Assembly (NCBI GenBank): GCA_904066235.2
Contig: CAJFCV020000001.1
Location: forward strand, 1,736,001-1,800,000
Direction: 5' to 3'
From: Bursaphelenchus xylophilus
Taxonomy: Eukaryota; Nematoda; Chromadorea; Rhabditida; Aphelenchoididae
DNA length: 64,000 nt
Position numbers and translations under genes: made by a program. The notes below the pieces were generated by a model. The model worked only from the letters and a program-made list of their open reading frames with translations, did no database searches and was not told the DNA's origin. How positions within the stretch are numbered: the stretch's first letter is position 1; every line of letters starts with the position of its first letter. Shown piece by piece: positions 34,321 through 45,990 of the stretch.

Positions 34321-35006
34321 GCCCACACGGTGGGAGGCTTATTTTGGGCCGTTCGCAAGTTCTGGTACCGTACTCCACATTGGGAAGCCTACGAGCTTGT
34401 CCTGCCCCTCACATCATACCCTATCATTTCTCTTTATCAAGGGGATTAGGGGCTGTTAAGCCGTTTGCAATCACAAGTTGATTAATGGCCCAGTCAACAC
34501 GTAGAACAAACCTTGTCTCACAGCTGTATTACTAATAATGCCAGCTAATTTAAAAAGAAATAATTGATATTTACTCTGTAAAAACATACTGTAGTCTTGG
34601 AAAAATGTCAAAAGATTTTTTGTCGCTTACAAATTCTTTAAAAAATTTTTTAATCTGAATTAGTCAAGCATAATATAAATTGATTTTTGATCAGAAAATT
34701 ACAGTCATATGGTTCTTCAGGACCACTGTTTTTTAAGGCCAACAGAACCAACAGACATTGCGTGCCTCCATTGGATCTGGTGCTAATTAAAAAATATAAA
34801 ATTTGATTTATCCGGAAAGAGCTATTATGTTAGGCCCTCGCAACAATCGCCCGGATGGCTAATAGGGATGACAGATGGTATAAGATGGAAACATTTTGTA
34901 AAGACAGTAAAAAATATCGAAAAATAACAAAAAAATTTTTTTTCGATTTACAAGGATAATGTCACAGGACATATTTATCTTACATAATCTTGCACATGCA
35001 TTGGTT
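34321..35006. other. Noncoding stretch
   Basis: A unique block at 34330-34480 is followed by AT-rich DNA. No coding sequence or family member is recognised. Confidence 0.4.
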
Positions 35007-35265
35007 ATATACTGGTCGCCAAAATTTTCTCTCCACCTGGATCTCGGGAACTGCTGGGCCTAGAACCTTGAAACTGGGCACAGAAACACTGTAGAACGGT
35101 CAAACACCATACCCAAAAAAGCGTATCATTTGATGCACCTTCCATGCACTTTTTTCTGGGTATGGTGTTAAATTGTCCCAGAATGTTTCTATGCAGAATT
35201 TGGAGGTTCTAGGCCCAGCGGTTCCCGAGATACGAGGTGGAAAGGAATTTTTGTCAACCAGTATA
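35007..35265. mobile_element. 259-bp TIR element
   Basis: Arms of about 90 bp are inverted: ATACTGGTCGCCAAAATTTT mirrors TTTTTGTCAACCAGTAT, and GGGCCTAGAACCTT mirrors GGTTCTAGGCCC. An inner pair, CACCATACCCAAAAAAG and CTTTTTTCTGGGTATGGTG, sits around the centre. It is immediately followed by a family D fragment. Confidence 0.75.
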
Positions 35266-35390
35266 GGCCACATATTAATTCCTGAAAGTCTCAACTCTCG
35301 CTTTGCAGGCGCAGCCAAGAAATTCAACAATATTTGCGGCCGAGAGAGTCCGCAAAATGCGGAGAGCGGTCAGGGAAATCATTGAGAACT
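35266..35390. repeat. Family D fragment
   Basis: CACATATTAATTCCTGAAAG, GCTTTGCAGGCGCAGCCAAG and GAGAGCGGTCAGGG are family D interior landmarks. Confidence 0.65.
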
Positions 35391-35560
35391 TTTGGCCATA
35401 TCTTTTCCACTTCAATACGGTAGAAACATATATCAATCCTCTGCAAAAGAGACCTATGTATATATGAGACTCTTGATGTGTTCTAGCGGCTTTGCGAATC
35501 TACTGGTAAAATTCTCGGTCGTTTCTGCAAAATGCAAACCAAAAATCTCGCATATTTTTT

Positions 35561-35699
35561 ATCAGTCTGTCGGGAAAATAATGAAAACTCTGTCGCATCG
35601 AGAAAATGAATAGTTTTGCGGCAAGATCGAAATGCTTTTTATTTCAGCGACATGATCGACGTAGCGATATTGAGACCATTATTTGTTGGACAGACTAGT
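35561..35699. mobile_element. Family A element
   Basis: 139-bp copy. The left end is intact; the right end has decayed to CATTATTTGTTGGACAGACT. Confidence 0.83.
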
Positions 35700-35845
35700 G
35701 ATATACCGTGTGCCAAGTTTCATTAAAGCTTGATATCTTCATTTTTCTTTATATTTTCGTATTTTTTATATAAATAGCTTACTCTCTAACCTACCAAACA
35801 CTTCAACAACGCCTTTATACCCCAAGTGTTTATCGTCTGTGCAGA

Positions 35846-36107
35846 GGATTTGCGTAGTCGTCCCGAAAACAATGGGCCCTATTTTTGGAGCCGTGGGTGG
35901 ATTAGGATTAGGAAACAATATAAACACGGTATCGCGGATAAAGCCATGTTTCCGTCGGCGGTTCGCGGAACGGATTTACTTTGTCATATCCGTGGGGGTA
36001 TTCGCGTAGCGGGGCGGCTGGTCGACGGTCGAATACGGCGAACGTATTTGTCGAATTGTTCGAGAAATCGGCTGGTTTGTGGTCAGAGAGAAAAGATAAT
36101 GGAAGAG
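35846..36107 (+). pseudogene. Coding-like segment broken by one in-frame stop
   Basis: After an acceptor-like TCTGTGCAG the frame reads RICVVVPKTMGPIFGAVGGL, continues through FRRRFAERIYFVISVGVFA to a single TAG near 36007, then stays open (GGWSTVEYGERICRIVREIG) to a TAA at 36099-36101. The codons look gene-like, but other frames are open too. It may be a decayed small protein gene. No family is recognised. Confidence 0.25.
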
Positions 36108-36127
36108 TAAAAGGGGGAGTTGGGGGA

Positions 36128-36285
36128 TTATCAGTGTGTCGGGAAAATAATGAGCACAAAAAAATAATGAGCTCAATCAGGTCGCTGAAGTGAAAAGAAA
36201 TTTGATTTCAGTGGCACAATTCATTTTCTCATCGGCGATGCGATTTTCGAACGACAGAGTGCTCATTATTTTTCCGACAGACTGG
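36128..36285. mobile_element. Family A element
   Basis: 158-bp copy with a duplicated AAAATAATGAGC near the left end (TCAGTGTGTCGGGAAAATAA; TTTTTCCGACAGACTGG). Confidence 0.85.
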
Positions 36286-36524
36286 TTGGAGAAGTTGCAG
36301 GCAATTTTTGAAGACTATAGTGGCAAGATAAAGAAGTTACAACCCGAGACAATTCGGGACTTTTTTTTAATAGGTAAGTTGAAGAAAGGATACCTTAAGA
36401 CTGTATAAAGCGAAACTTCTCTGCAACAAACTCTAGTATAACGAAGGTTTTCTATAACGAACCCCAGAGGTCGCTAGTGCCAATCTCACAAGGGAAAGTC
36501 CACAAGGGCGACGCCCAGAAAATT

Positions 36525-36880
36525 TCTTCAAACCTTACACACACTTTGGGCATATATAGACCACATATCAATCTCAGAGAGTCTTAGTTCGCACTTTCCA
36601 GGCCCAGCCGAGATATTCAACGATCTTTGCGGCCGAAAGAGTATGAAAAATGCGGATAGCGATCATGGAGAAAAACGCTTTTTGCCCATATCTTTGCCAG
36701 TTTCGTGTGGAAACAATTCATTTCATATGGCAACATTACTGCGTACGATAGGAATAGGCATGAAACTTTTCACGCCAAAACTTGCCAAAAAGTGTCGCAT
36801 TTTTCGCCAAGTTTCGATCTAAAAATCTCGGTTGTTTCTGCAAAGCGCGAGCTAGAAATCTGGCATATATCGCCTGATTT
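36525..36880. repeat. Family D, large partial copy
   Basis: ATATATAGACCACATATCAA, CTTTGCGGCCGAAAGAGTAT, then GATAGGAATAGGCATGAAAC and GCAAAGCGCGAGCTAG cover most of the element. Both termini are missing or strongly diverged. Confidence 0.7.
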
Positions 36881-37549
36881 TACAGTAATTTTTTTAAAAA
36901 CCCTTAGGGCATGAATACAAAAAAAAATTTTTTCCAAATGCTCTTTTTGCCCTAGAAGTTTAATACATATGTATTATATTTATGGCCGTATTCTGTTGCA
37001 AAATAGTCCTTTTATGTTATAGAATTATCTATGTTTAGCTTACCTTTCCCTCCAAATCCTTCCATGCCCATCTAATCATACAAAAATAACACGTGCTGAT
37101 CCCTTGCAAAGACACTTGTTGACGTCGAAACCGCGGATGATATATGCCGTTATCTCTTATCCCAAAATAAATAAGTCTTTCATCCGCAGAAATCCCACTC
37201 TTGACCTGCTATATATTCCGGTTCTCTGATATGCAAGCCGGATGTCGTCCAAATCAAAAACATGTTGTCCAAGTCAAATTTTTGATACAAAAAAAAGAAT
37301 TATTTTTTAGGAAATTTCCGCATGAATTGGAGAGTTAATCTGATGTCTGGTGCGGTATATGTACGCAAATCCTGTGTAGCCAAAATGCTTGAAAAGAAAA
37401 ATTGGAGGAGATGATTTCCGGCAAAGCATCAGCTATAAATTTTGGATGACTCTGCCAGAAATGTAGCTTGAATTGTAGGAAGATTTATCGAAATCTGCGA
37501 AATTCTTTTTGTCATACAAAAAAGAGAATTGGAAGAAATTCTCCTCTGC
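36881..37549. other. AT-rich noncoding stretch
   Basis: No gene or clear repeat was recognised. Confidence 0.4.
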
Positions 37550-37779
37550 AGCGCGGACCCGATTCAGTGGCAAAAAACGTACCATTTTGCATCCGGGAAG
37601 TATCGAAAAATGTGGCAAAATGCTTCCCTCTCCAAGTGAAATATTTAACTTCGTTTTGAAGGGAAAAGCGTGCGCGTTTTTGAAATCTGAGTTTTTTCAC
37701 TTGGGAAGGGAGGCATTTTGCCACATTTTGATGCTTCCCGGATCCAAAATGGTACGTTTTTTGCCACTGGATCAGGTCT
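37550..37779. mobile_element. CAGTGACGG-type TIR element, ends decayed
   Basis: The arms CAAAAAACGTACCATTTTGC and GCATCCGGGAAGTATCGAAA are mirrored on the right (TGCTTCCCGGATCCAAAATG, then ACGTTTTTTGCCACTGG). The outermost CAGTGACGG is replaced by GCGCGGACC at the left and by GGTCTCC at the right. Confidence 0.8.
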
Positions 37780-37823
37780 CCCTCTGAACGATACTCTAAA
37801 TCTACGTTTCAGAGTGATCTTTC

Positions 37824-37975
37824 TATCAGTCTGTCGGGAAAATAATGGCGGACCGTCGCAGCGTTTCGCCTCAAAAAAACGCGTCAGCACCCCGAAATCC
37901 TAGCCGCGGCTAGCCGTCGATAATAGGCGATTCCAATGCACGACGAAACCACATTATTTTCCCGACAGACTGATA
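37824..37975. mobile_element. Family A-like element with a different interior
   Basis: 152-bp element with perfect family A termini. The interior contains CTAGCCGCGGCTAGCCG and ACGAAACCACATTATTTTCC, so it is closer to the 116-bp tandem units than to typical family A. Confidence 0.8.
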
Positions 37976-38034
37976 CAAAAACTAATTTTTTTTGGCACAA
38001 AATTGGACAAGATTGTATAAATTTATCATCAAAA

Positions 38035-38215
38035 AGTGTTTCCATCTCACTCTCCGCGTTTTGCGTACTCTCTCGGCCGCAAAGATCGTTGAATACCTTG
38101 GCTGGGCCTGCAAAGCGAGGGATCAAACTTTCCGGAATTGATATGTGACCCATGCCCGAGGTATGCGCAAAATTTGAAAAAAATCTGAGCGCCGCACTTA
38201 GGCTACTCCCTTGTA
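38035..38215. repeat. Family D fragment
   Basis: CTCTCCGCGTTTTGCGTACT, CTCTCGGCCGCAAAGATCGT, GGAATTGATATGTGACCCAT and GCCGCACTTAGGCTACTCCC mark the right half of the element including a decayed terminus. Confidence 0.7.
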
Positions 38216-38324
38216 AAGTTAGGGCGCAGCTTGGAAAAAAATATTTTTATTTTATACGAAAGCGCTTTTGCTAACGGTCAAAAAATGGCCTCAACTTAAG
38301 TTTTATACTCTAAAGTTTCCTTTT

Positions 38325-38482
38325 TCAGTCTGTCGGGAAAATAATGAGCTCAATGTTGATGTCCCGATCGTGTCGCTGAAGTGAAAAACAATTTGATTTT
38401 GTCGCGACGCAATTCATTTTCTCGGCGGCGATGCGATTTTCGATGCGGCAGAGGGCTCATTACTTTCCCGACAGACTGATAA
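38325..38482. mobile_element. Family A element
   Basis: 158-bp copy (TCAGTCTGTCGGGAAAATAA; TACTTTCCCGACAGACTGAT). Its right flank (38483-38602) reappears inverted beside the copy at 53747. Confidence 0.88.
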
Positions 38483-38602
38483 CTTCCCTAAAACGGCCAA
38501 ATACCCATATTTCAAATTGTGGCTAGGACGCAGCTCGGAGAAAATAAGCTAATTCATTAATTGGACCCGTAAAAATTGCCCTCTATTCTGCGATCCTCCC
38601 CT
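38483..38602. repeat. 120-bp segment repeated in inverse at 53625-53746
   Basis: AACTTCCCTAAAACGGCCAA to GCGATCCTCCCC is found as the reverse complement at 53625-53746, in both cases directly adjoining a family A element. Confidence 0.85.
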
Positions 38603-39004
38603 CAAACCACTACCCGTTCATATCCCTTCAAATTTCAAGTCGGATATTTGTTCAAACCGGCTATAAACTAATTTCAACTCTGTCCATTTTTAGCCTCCAA
38701 AACAACCGGCTTAACATTGTAGAATATTACGCAAATTGGGTGTTACAATGTCGCCTAATCCCTCGTACAGTAAACTATCGCCATATCCGGCGCTCATTCG
38801 GCGCAGGAAGTACGTTGATGCCCGGCGAATATTGCTACGGTTCCTGGCGTGCATCCGGCCTGCGAATGTGACGGATTCCCGTAAATCTCTGACATATTTG
38901 GAGGATTAGCGGCCCAAATGGAGGCTTGATTAGTTTTCGGAATTTTAGCGCGTTGATGAAAAGTTTTGGTTGAAAACATGGTTAAAAAAAGGAAATGTTT
39001 TTTT
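38603..39004. other. Unique noncoding stretch
   Basis: A moderately GC segment with no family member and no supported gene. Confidence 0.4.
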
Positions 39005-39425
39005 TTGCTGATAAGAAAACTTTTTCAAGTGCGAGACGCACATTTTCTTTAAAGTTTTCACACACGGGCATACGGCACAAATCAATTCCTGAAAATTCCA
39101 GCTCGTGCTACTAGTTGTTCCAGAAAGTGCGTAGAATTTTTGTATTTTTGTCGTAGGCCGCACTATGCAGAAAATTTTCCTTTTTTGCGGGGTGTATCTG
39201 ACCCTTGCACCGTGCAGGTCCATTATCGCTACGACCCACGCTTTTCTCAACGAATCCGGCGCGAATTTTTAGAAAAAAACGTCTTGCGTACTCGTCCGCA
39301 AAGCTCGTCGAATATCTTGGCTGCGCTTGTAAAGTGGGGGCTAAAATTAAGGAATTGATATCTGGCCTATGCCCAAAGTGTATGCAGAATTAAAAGAGAA
39401 TCTGAGCGTCGCACTTGGGGTATTT
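39005..39425. repeat. Two family D fragments around a GCACCGTGC-containing insert
   Basis: 39005-39120 (AAGTGCGAGACGCACATTTT, ATCAATTCCTGAAAATTCCA) and 39280-39425 (CTCGTCCGCAAAGCTCGTCG, AATCTGAGCGTCGCACTTGG) look like opposite ends of one family D copy. It is split by about 150 bp with CTTGCACCGTGCAGG and CAGAAAGTGCGTAG. Confidence 0.6.
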
Positions 39426-39868
39426 GACTTGCTAATGTTTGATCGTTGCAAAATTGGTGACAAAAAAGGCAGATTTCTATCGGTTATGGTATCGCAGAAA
39501 ACATGTGCCCTCTGAAAAGTCACGTTTCCAGATGTAAAAATATCCTAATTGGGAAGTAATTAATTCAAATTAGTTACACTGTATTTGACCTGCTTACACT
39601 CATTCTACTTCCTCTAACCTATGATACGTTGTTTGTTATGTATTTTTCGATGATTAGCAGCTGTATTTTTTTTAAACGTCAACTCTATCGAATCCGACAT
39701 TTCTTGGTGATTTTCAACCGAAAAACTCTGAAATTTCTCGATCATTTTCAACCGAAAAACCCTGGTTTTCGGGGTAAAAGAGTCATTTTTCAAAAGGTTG
39801 TAGCGACCTCAGTTTGCACTTAAAAATCTTGTTATTTCGTAAGCAAAAAATAATGTCGCTGAAATATA

Positions 39869-40747
39869 CAGGGTGGTCCAGCTAAGTTCGCGGATGTAAA
39901 ATGCTTATAACTTTTTATAGGATTGTTCAATTTTTATGAGCAATAGCTCATTTTATTCCTTAGTAGTTGCCATTTTGTTTAAAAAAAGATCATTAAAAAC
40001 GATCAATCCTACGTCGAGTTATGACCCTTCAAAGTCAACATGCTTTTTCACGTAAATTTAAAAAAAAATTAATTTTCAAAAATTTTTGAATTGCGGTGTC
40101 ACCGCTCGCTGTTACCGGCAAATGATGGTGAACAGAGTGATCCCAGCTATGCAAAATTGGCCCAATTTTGCCAGTCTTTGGTATTCTTCCATAATTTGGC
40201 GCCTCATTTGTTCATCCTGGCGAACTCGTTCCACCTCTTCTTCGATTACGCGCTTCAATCCCACTGTTTTAAGAACCCCCAAATGGAGAAATCTAGCGGA
40301 GTTAGATCAGATGAACGCGGGGGCCAAGCAATTGGAGCTGGTTGCCGCGCAGATCCCCGGCCCATCCAACGACCTGGAAAAACCTGGTCAAGGAGTTGAC
40401 GGACCGCTATAGCAAAATGAGGTCTTGTTGAAAAACAAGACTGGCAAAATTGGGCCAATTTTGCATAGCTGGGATCGCTCTTTTCACCATCATTTGCCGG
40501 TAACAGCGAGCGGTGACACCGCAATTCAATAATTTTCGAAAATTAAATTTTTTTTAAAATTTACGTGAAAAAGCATGTTGACTTTGAAGGGTCATAACTC
40601 GACGTAGGATTGATCGTTTTTAATGATCTTTTTTTAAACAAAATGGCAACTACTAAGGAATAAAATGAGCTATTGCTCATAAAAATTGAACAATCCTATA
40701 AAAAGTTATAAGCATTTTACATCCGCGAACTTAGCTGGACCACCCTG
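39869..40747. mobile_element. 879-bp fold-back element of mariner type
   Basis: Perfectly bounded arms 39869-40177 and 40439-40747 begin CAGGGTGGTCCAGCTAAG and end with the complement; TA flanks both ends. The 261-bp loop (40178-40438) carries part of a transposase gene on the minus strand. It is nested inside an older CAGGGTC element. Confidence 0.92.
40178..40438 (-). pseudogene. C-terminal remnant of a Tc1/mariner-type transposase
   Basis: The minus strand reads RPHFAIAVRQLLDQVFPGRW, then WPPRSSDLTPLDFSIWGFLK. This is the tail of the DDE/D transposase domain, where the third catalytic acid lies in the SPDLTPLDF motif; the aspartate is kept. A frameshift follows WGFLK, after which the next frame continues as VGLKRVIEEEVERVRQDEQM and into the left arm. 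The N-terminal DNA-binding part and the first catalytic aspartates are missing, so it cannot make active enzyme. Confidence 0.8.
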
Positions 40748-40836
40748 TACATATTCCAAAAACCAAGTCTCTGCGCCGCCTCCGCCGAAAGTTATAGCCT
40801 CCTACTTTCTTTCACATTTCTTGAAAGACCCTGTAG

Positions 40837-43769
40837 TTTACAGCAAAATCTAAGGCTTTTCCAAATTAAAAAGCATTTTTGCAAAAATGCTTTCCCCCAA
40901 AATATTGAATTCAAAAGTCTTCCAATTGCGTAACATTTGTTTTGGGATTACTTTTGACAATTAATCGAATTCAGTCGTATATAAATATTGCAATTATCCT
41001 CCCATTAATCCGGGATAATTAATGTGGCGAACGTGACACAAAAGACGCAGATTCGACTCAAGCACGTGTACTTCCAACATGTTTACAGCAAATTATATTG
41101 CAAATGTAAGGGTAGTGAATATTTTCCGGGGGTTTGCGATTTGACGTCAAGATGAGGGTTTTGGAGATGGGGGATAAAGGGATATGCGTAAAGTCACAAA
41201 ATTACTCTGGAATTTGGGGATTTGGCGCGAAAGATTATGCATGTCACAAGGGAAGACCTTGAAAAATATTTTGGATGTGTTTTTTGCAAATCTTGAAAAC
41301 CTAAAATACGAAAAATTTGGAAATAAAAAACTACAGTAATCCAAGAATATCTCATAGTATGATTCTTGGATTTTCTTCAAACTTGGCCAGGGTGTTCAAT
41401 CTAGATTACATATCAATTCCTGAAGATTTTAACTCGCGTTATATAGGGGCAGCCAAGATATTCGGCGATCTTTGAAGGCAAGAGACTATGGGAAATGAGG
41501 AGAGACGGTCAGAGAAAAATTAAAAAGCCTTTTTCGACAGGCCTTTGTGGATTTTGCGAGCTCAATAGCATTTTTAGCACCTTTTTTGTTGATTTTTAGG
41601 ATAGTAAAATACGACGCAAAGGTACTTACAATAAAAAATACAGTAATCCAAAAAAACCCAAAAAAAAAATTTTTTTCGTATTTCCTTCAAATTTAGCGCA
41701 AATGCTCCACAAAAACCAATTATTAATCGCTGAAAATTTTAACTCGCGGTTTACAGAGACAACCGAGATATTCACTCTAAAAAATTCTAATTTTAACCGG
41801 ATTTCGACCAAAAATTTTCGATAATTTCTACCAATTTCGAGCCAAAAAATCTCGACAAATATTGACAGAGCCCCATAGATCTATAGTTTCCCCTGACATT
41901 TCCGCTAATTAGCGAGGAAAAACAAGAATTTCCAAACTTTTTTGAAACTTTTTGTCTTTTTGGTCGTTCAAGATGAGGGTATAATCCATTTCCCCAATGT
42001 AATCTCCAAAGAGGCTGTGTTACTCTACAACGGGCCTTTATGTAGTATTAGAAATTAACAGAGATGGTTTATCTCCGGGGCAGATTAGGTGGGCAAAATC
42101 TTAATCGGTTTCTGAAGTGCTACGTGAGTTTAGGCATTATTGAGAGAAAGGTGGGTAGCTGGTGATCGTATGTTCAGATTGCCTTGAAATTTGGAACATG
42201 TAGTCTATAGAAGCTAAGAATTAGTTGTTAAAAATTTTAGCACTTGCGCTATAAGGAACGCCGAGATTTTCAACAATCTTTGCAGAGCGAGAGACAATGG
42301 AGAATGACGAGATCTGGTCAAAGAAAAAATGTTTTTTTTGGCTGAAAATTTTTGAGATCTTGGCCAAGGGTCCAACTTCGCTAAAATAGCTTACAATTTG
42401 TCTCCAAAGAAGTTTAAAAATTGCAAATTCAACGATCGCTACAAGAGCTCAAAGCCCTTCATAATTTACGACCTAAAAATTTCGGATGTTTCAGTAAAGC
42501 GCAAGCTAAACAAAAAATTCTGATGTGTGTTAGAGGACTCTAACTTAAATTTGTCCCCAGGTCAAAATCTGAGTGTCGCGCATCACAAAACTTGCCTATA
42601 TCTGGACTACCAACACAACCCGGAAGTCACAAATTGACGCATAATTCAAAGAGACAGACTTTTCATACACTTGCGCTAAGCTCCACCATATTTAGCGGAG
42701 CATGACCAACTAGAATCAATAAAGATCACAGTAGAAACTTTGTACTACAAATCCTCCGTACAACATTTAACTTGGGCTATATACGGACAGCCGAGGTATT
42801 AAACGCTCTTTGAAGAATACTATGAGAAATGAGAAGAGACGGTCAGACAAAAAGAACTTTTCATTCGGGCCTTTGTGGATTTTGCGAGCGTAATAGCACT
42901 TTTCAAAGCCTTTTTAAGAACTTTTAGCTTAGTAAAAGACCAAAAATGACATAACAAAAATACGGTACTCCACGAAGCACTATCATTACGGTGACTTTGC
43001 AAACGGACTAGTAGGCCAAAATGAACCAAATAAACCTCCGTTCAACGAACTCCTTCTATTGAAAATAACTTTTCATCCCTTTCGATTTGTTGCACAGAGA
43101 TTTTACTGTGTTCACGGCTTCTTCTCAGAACGATATACCCATATCATCTATGTATATATATCTAGCGCCCACAAACAATATAACCCCTTCTTCTCCGAAT
43201 CCGACCTCTTAACATGTCTCCCTCGCCCACCGGACGTTTGTCTACCGTTTCGCCCTCAAATCCGTCGCAAACCCCGGCTTCCAACAACACACATATATCT
43301 TACACTTCCAGGAAGATATCACCTCCTTTAACCCGCCGTTTTAGCCGGTAATCTTTTCGCAAAACCCCAAAAATTCGCTATAAACAATAGTCAGCGTTTC
43401 GAGGGATCTGATGTCCCAAAGTTTGCCGCTTTGCAAATCCTAATCTCGCCTTGCGATTCGCGGGAAAAACACGGCCAAATCCCGTGGCATTTCCACTTGC
43501 AGCCCGCGCTGAAGACTGATATCACGCCGCTGCAGGGATTTGTGACATCTTTCGCTTACGCCAATCTGCGTATATGGGATTAGCACCTGTTTTGAACACG
43601 AAACTCCACTGCCTCGGCGGATTACGGGCCGTCTCGCATTCCCTATTGTTGATTATTGAGGGTGTTTGGAGACACGAATAGAAGCCGGATTCGGACTCAA
43701 TTAGCGGCTGCAAAGATAATGGGCGCATTATCTGGACTTTTAGTCTTGATACGATTGGCCTGTTCGCTA
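40837..43769. other. Noncoding stretch with decayed family D relatives
   Basis: Diverged family D-like pieces occur around 41385-41520 (AATTCCTGAAGATTTTAACT, GAGAGACGGTCAGAG), 42185-42330 and 42740-42860 (GAGACGGTCAGACAAAA). 43090-43320 is C-rich, unique sequence. No gene is supported. Confidence 0.5.
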
Positions 43770-44219
43770 ACAGGGGAAGTACCCCAAGTGCGACGCTTAG
43801 ATTTTCTTTAAGTTTTGCACATACGTCTGTCATGAACCAAATATCAATTCCTGAAAGTTTTAGCTTGCGCTTTGCAAGCGCCGCTGAGATATTGAACGAT
43901 CTTTGCCGCCGAGAGAGTACACTAAACGCGGAGAGCGGTCAGAGAGAAAACCGCTTTTTGGCCATAACTTTGGCAGTTTCGCGCCGAAAAAATTGATTTT
44001 TTGTAGAAACATTCTCCTTTACGGTAGAAATAGGCAAGAAACTTTTCGTGCCGAAATTCGGAAAAAAGTGTCAAATCTTCGCCGACTTTCGATCGAAAAA
44101 TCTCGGTTTTTTCTGCAAAGCGCGAGCTAGGATTCTCGCATATATCTTAGAAAAAATATTCTAAATTTGTGCCAAGTTTCATCAAAATCTGAGCGTCGCA
44201 CTTGGGGTACTTCCCCTGT
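43770..44219. mobile_element. Family D element, best-preserved copy
   Basis: 450-bp element with perfect ends ACAGGGGAAGTACCCCAAG and CTTGGGGTACTTCCCCTGT. The subterminal TGCGACGCTTAGATTTTC also mirrors AAAATCTGAGCGTCGCA. Confidence 0.93.
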
Positions 44220-44224
44220 AAGCT

Positions 44225-44400
44225 GAAGTGATTTTAGGAATACAGTTTCCCATACAGGCCACATATAATCACTCCAAATTAACTTGCGTTATATAGGGAC
44301 AGCCAAGATCTTCGTCAATCTTTGAAGACGAGAGACTATGGGAAATGAGGAGAGACGGTCAGAGAAAAAAAGAAAGTGACTTTTTCGACGGGGTCTTTGT
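44225..44400. repeat. Diverged family D-like fragment
   Basis: CAGGCCACATATAATCACTC and GAGACTATGGGAAATGAGGA also occur at 41460-41520, so it belongs to a sub-family related to family D. Confidence 0.55.
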
Positions 44401-44996
44401 GACTTTTACGAGTGCAACAGCATTTTTAAAACCCTTTTTTGTAAATTTTTAGCACAGTAAAATACGTAAAATTATAATACATAATAAAAAATACAGTAAT
44501 CCAAGAAAAACAGAGGACAAAAATTCAAGGTAGGAATCTTCAAATTTGGCACAAATGCTCTACAAAGACACGCATTAAGCCATTAAAAATTTTACTCGCG
44601 CTTTGCGGAGACAACTAAAATATTCAATACAAAAAAATTTTGAATTTTAAGCCGATTTCGACCCAAAAAATTTCATGATTTCCACCTTGGATGTCCTGAG
44701 ATAATAAACAAGTCGACTCGACTTCAACAGTAAACAAGAATTTCAAAAATTTCGAAAAATCGTTTTCTAAAAAGTCCAGGTAGGCGATTTAAAAAGCGAA
44801 AAGCCTCCTAATTTATTCAGATTTCGAATTTGAACGCTCCGGAAAAAAGTTGAAACAATAGTCAAAAAATTTCGAAAAAGAGCGAGTTTGGCCAACGGAT
44901 ACTGTAGTTTGAATGAGCAAAAGTTGCAAAAATACAGGGAAAAAACGGAAATAAAATATAAAGCAGAAGCAATCAAAAATAAAGAATTTTTCTATC

Positions 44997-45145
44997 TATC
45001 AGTCTGTCGGGAAAATAATGTGGACTCAAAAAACGCATCGCCGCCGAGAAAATGAATTGTGTCGCGAAGAAAATCAAATTGCTTTTCACTTCAGCGACGC
45101 GATTGGCGCTGTGACATTGTACTCATTATTTTCCCGACAGACTGA
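44997..45145. mobile_element. Family A element
   Basis: 149-bp copy (ATCAGTCTGTCGGGAAAATA; TATTTTCCCGACAGACTG) with GTGGACTC just inside the left end, as in the 116-bp units. Confidence 0.88.
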
Positions 45146-45236
45146 AAGAAAGTTGAGGGGATTTTTTTGGGTTGATGAAACAGTTTTTGGTGACATTTTA
45201 TACGATAAAAGTTAAATCGGCGCTAAAATGAATAAA

Positions 45237-45407
45237 TATCAGTCTGTCGGGAAAATAATGAGCACAATGTCGCTGCACGGATCTCGTCGCTGAATTGAAA
45301 AGCAATTTGATTTTGCCGCAACACAATTCGATTTCACGACGGCGATGAGATTTTCGATGCGACAGAGATCCCATAAAGTGCACATTATTTTCCCGACACA
45401 CTGATAA
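45237..45407. mobile_element. Family A element
   Basis: 171-bp copy. Its left flank (45178-45236, GGTGACATTTTATACGATAA) also adjoins the copy at 54712. Confidence 0.88.
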
Positions 45408-45739
45408 ATAAAAAATTCAAAATACGACGAGTCAGAAATGGAAAATTCTCTTGTGTCGGTCGAGAACGGCCTGCACATAATGCAATTTTCCCCCGTAATT
45501 TATTCCATAAAAGGTTCAGGTCGTATATGGTATTCCCAGGCCCGACGCTTGGACCCGCGCGAATTACCCGTTTTTTATGCGATGACTGTGGGAAATGAAT
45601 TTTAATTTTTCGAAAAAACAACGAATCAAGAGCTCAGAGAATTTCGAATATCACCAGAAAAAATTTTTAAAAAATTTTGATGATAAAAAAAAAAGTTCCT
45701 CAAAAAAAATTTTTTCAAAATTTGCAAATTGAAATTTTG

Positions 45740-45990
45740 GTATTCTCTTTCAACCTTTGAGTAGTAATTCCACGCAAAATATCAATTTTTCCCCCGCGAA
45801 ATTGGCAAAGATATGGCAAAAAAATGTTTTCCCTCTGACCACTCTCCGCATTTCGCGTACTCTCTCGAAAGATCGTTGAATATCTCAGCTCCCCTAGCAA
45901 AGTATAATTTAAAATTTTCAACAAACAATCTGTATCAAATAGCGACAATACACGCCAAATTTCAGAAAAATCAAAGCATTCCCCCTCAAG
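45740..45990. repeat. Family D-like fragment
   Basis: CTCTGACCACTCTCCGCATT, TCGCGTACTCTCTCG and CGTTGAATATCTCAGCTCCC match the right half of family D. No proper terminus is seen. Confidence 0.6.

Larger units (their letters stand above)
39745..40836. mobile_element. CAGGGTC element, split by the fold-back insertion
   Basis: 39745-39868 and 40748-40836 together match the reverse complement of the intact 278-bp element at 63604-63881 (TTTTCGGGGTAAAAG, GTAGCGACCTCAGTTTGCAC on the left; TCTCTGCGCCGCCTCCGCCG, GAAAGACCCTG on the right). The 39869-40747 fold-back lies between them. The distal end of the left part is decayed. Confidence 0.8.

Noticed and set aside
33979..34481. Overlapping 146- and 156-codon plus-strand frames
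   Set aside because: They cross a family A right end and a GCACNGTGC cluster; two frames are open at once and neither shows a domain or splice sites.
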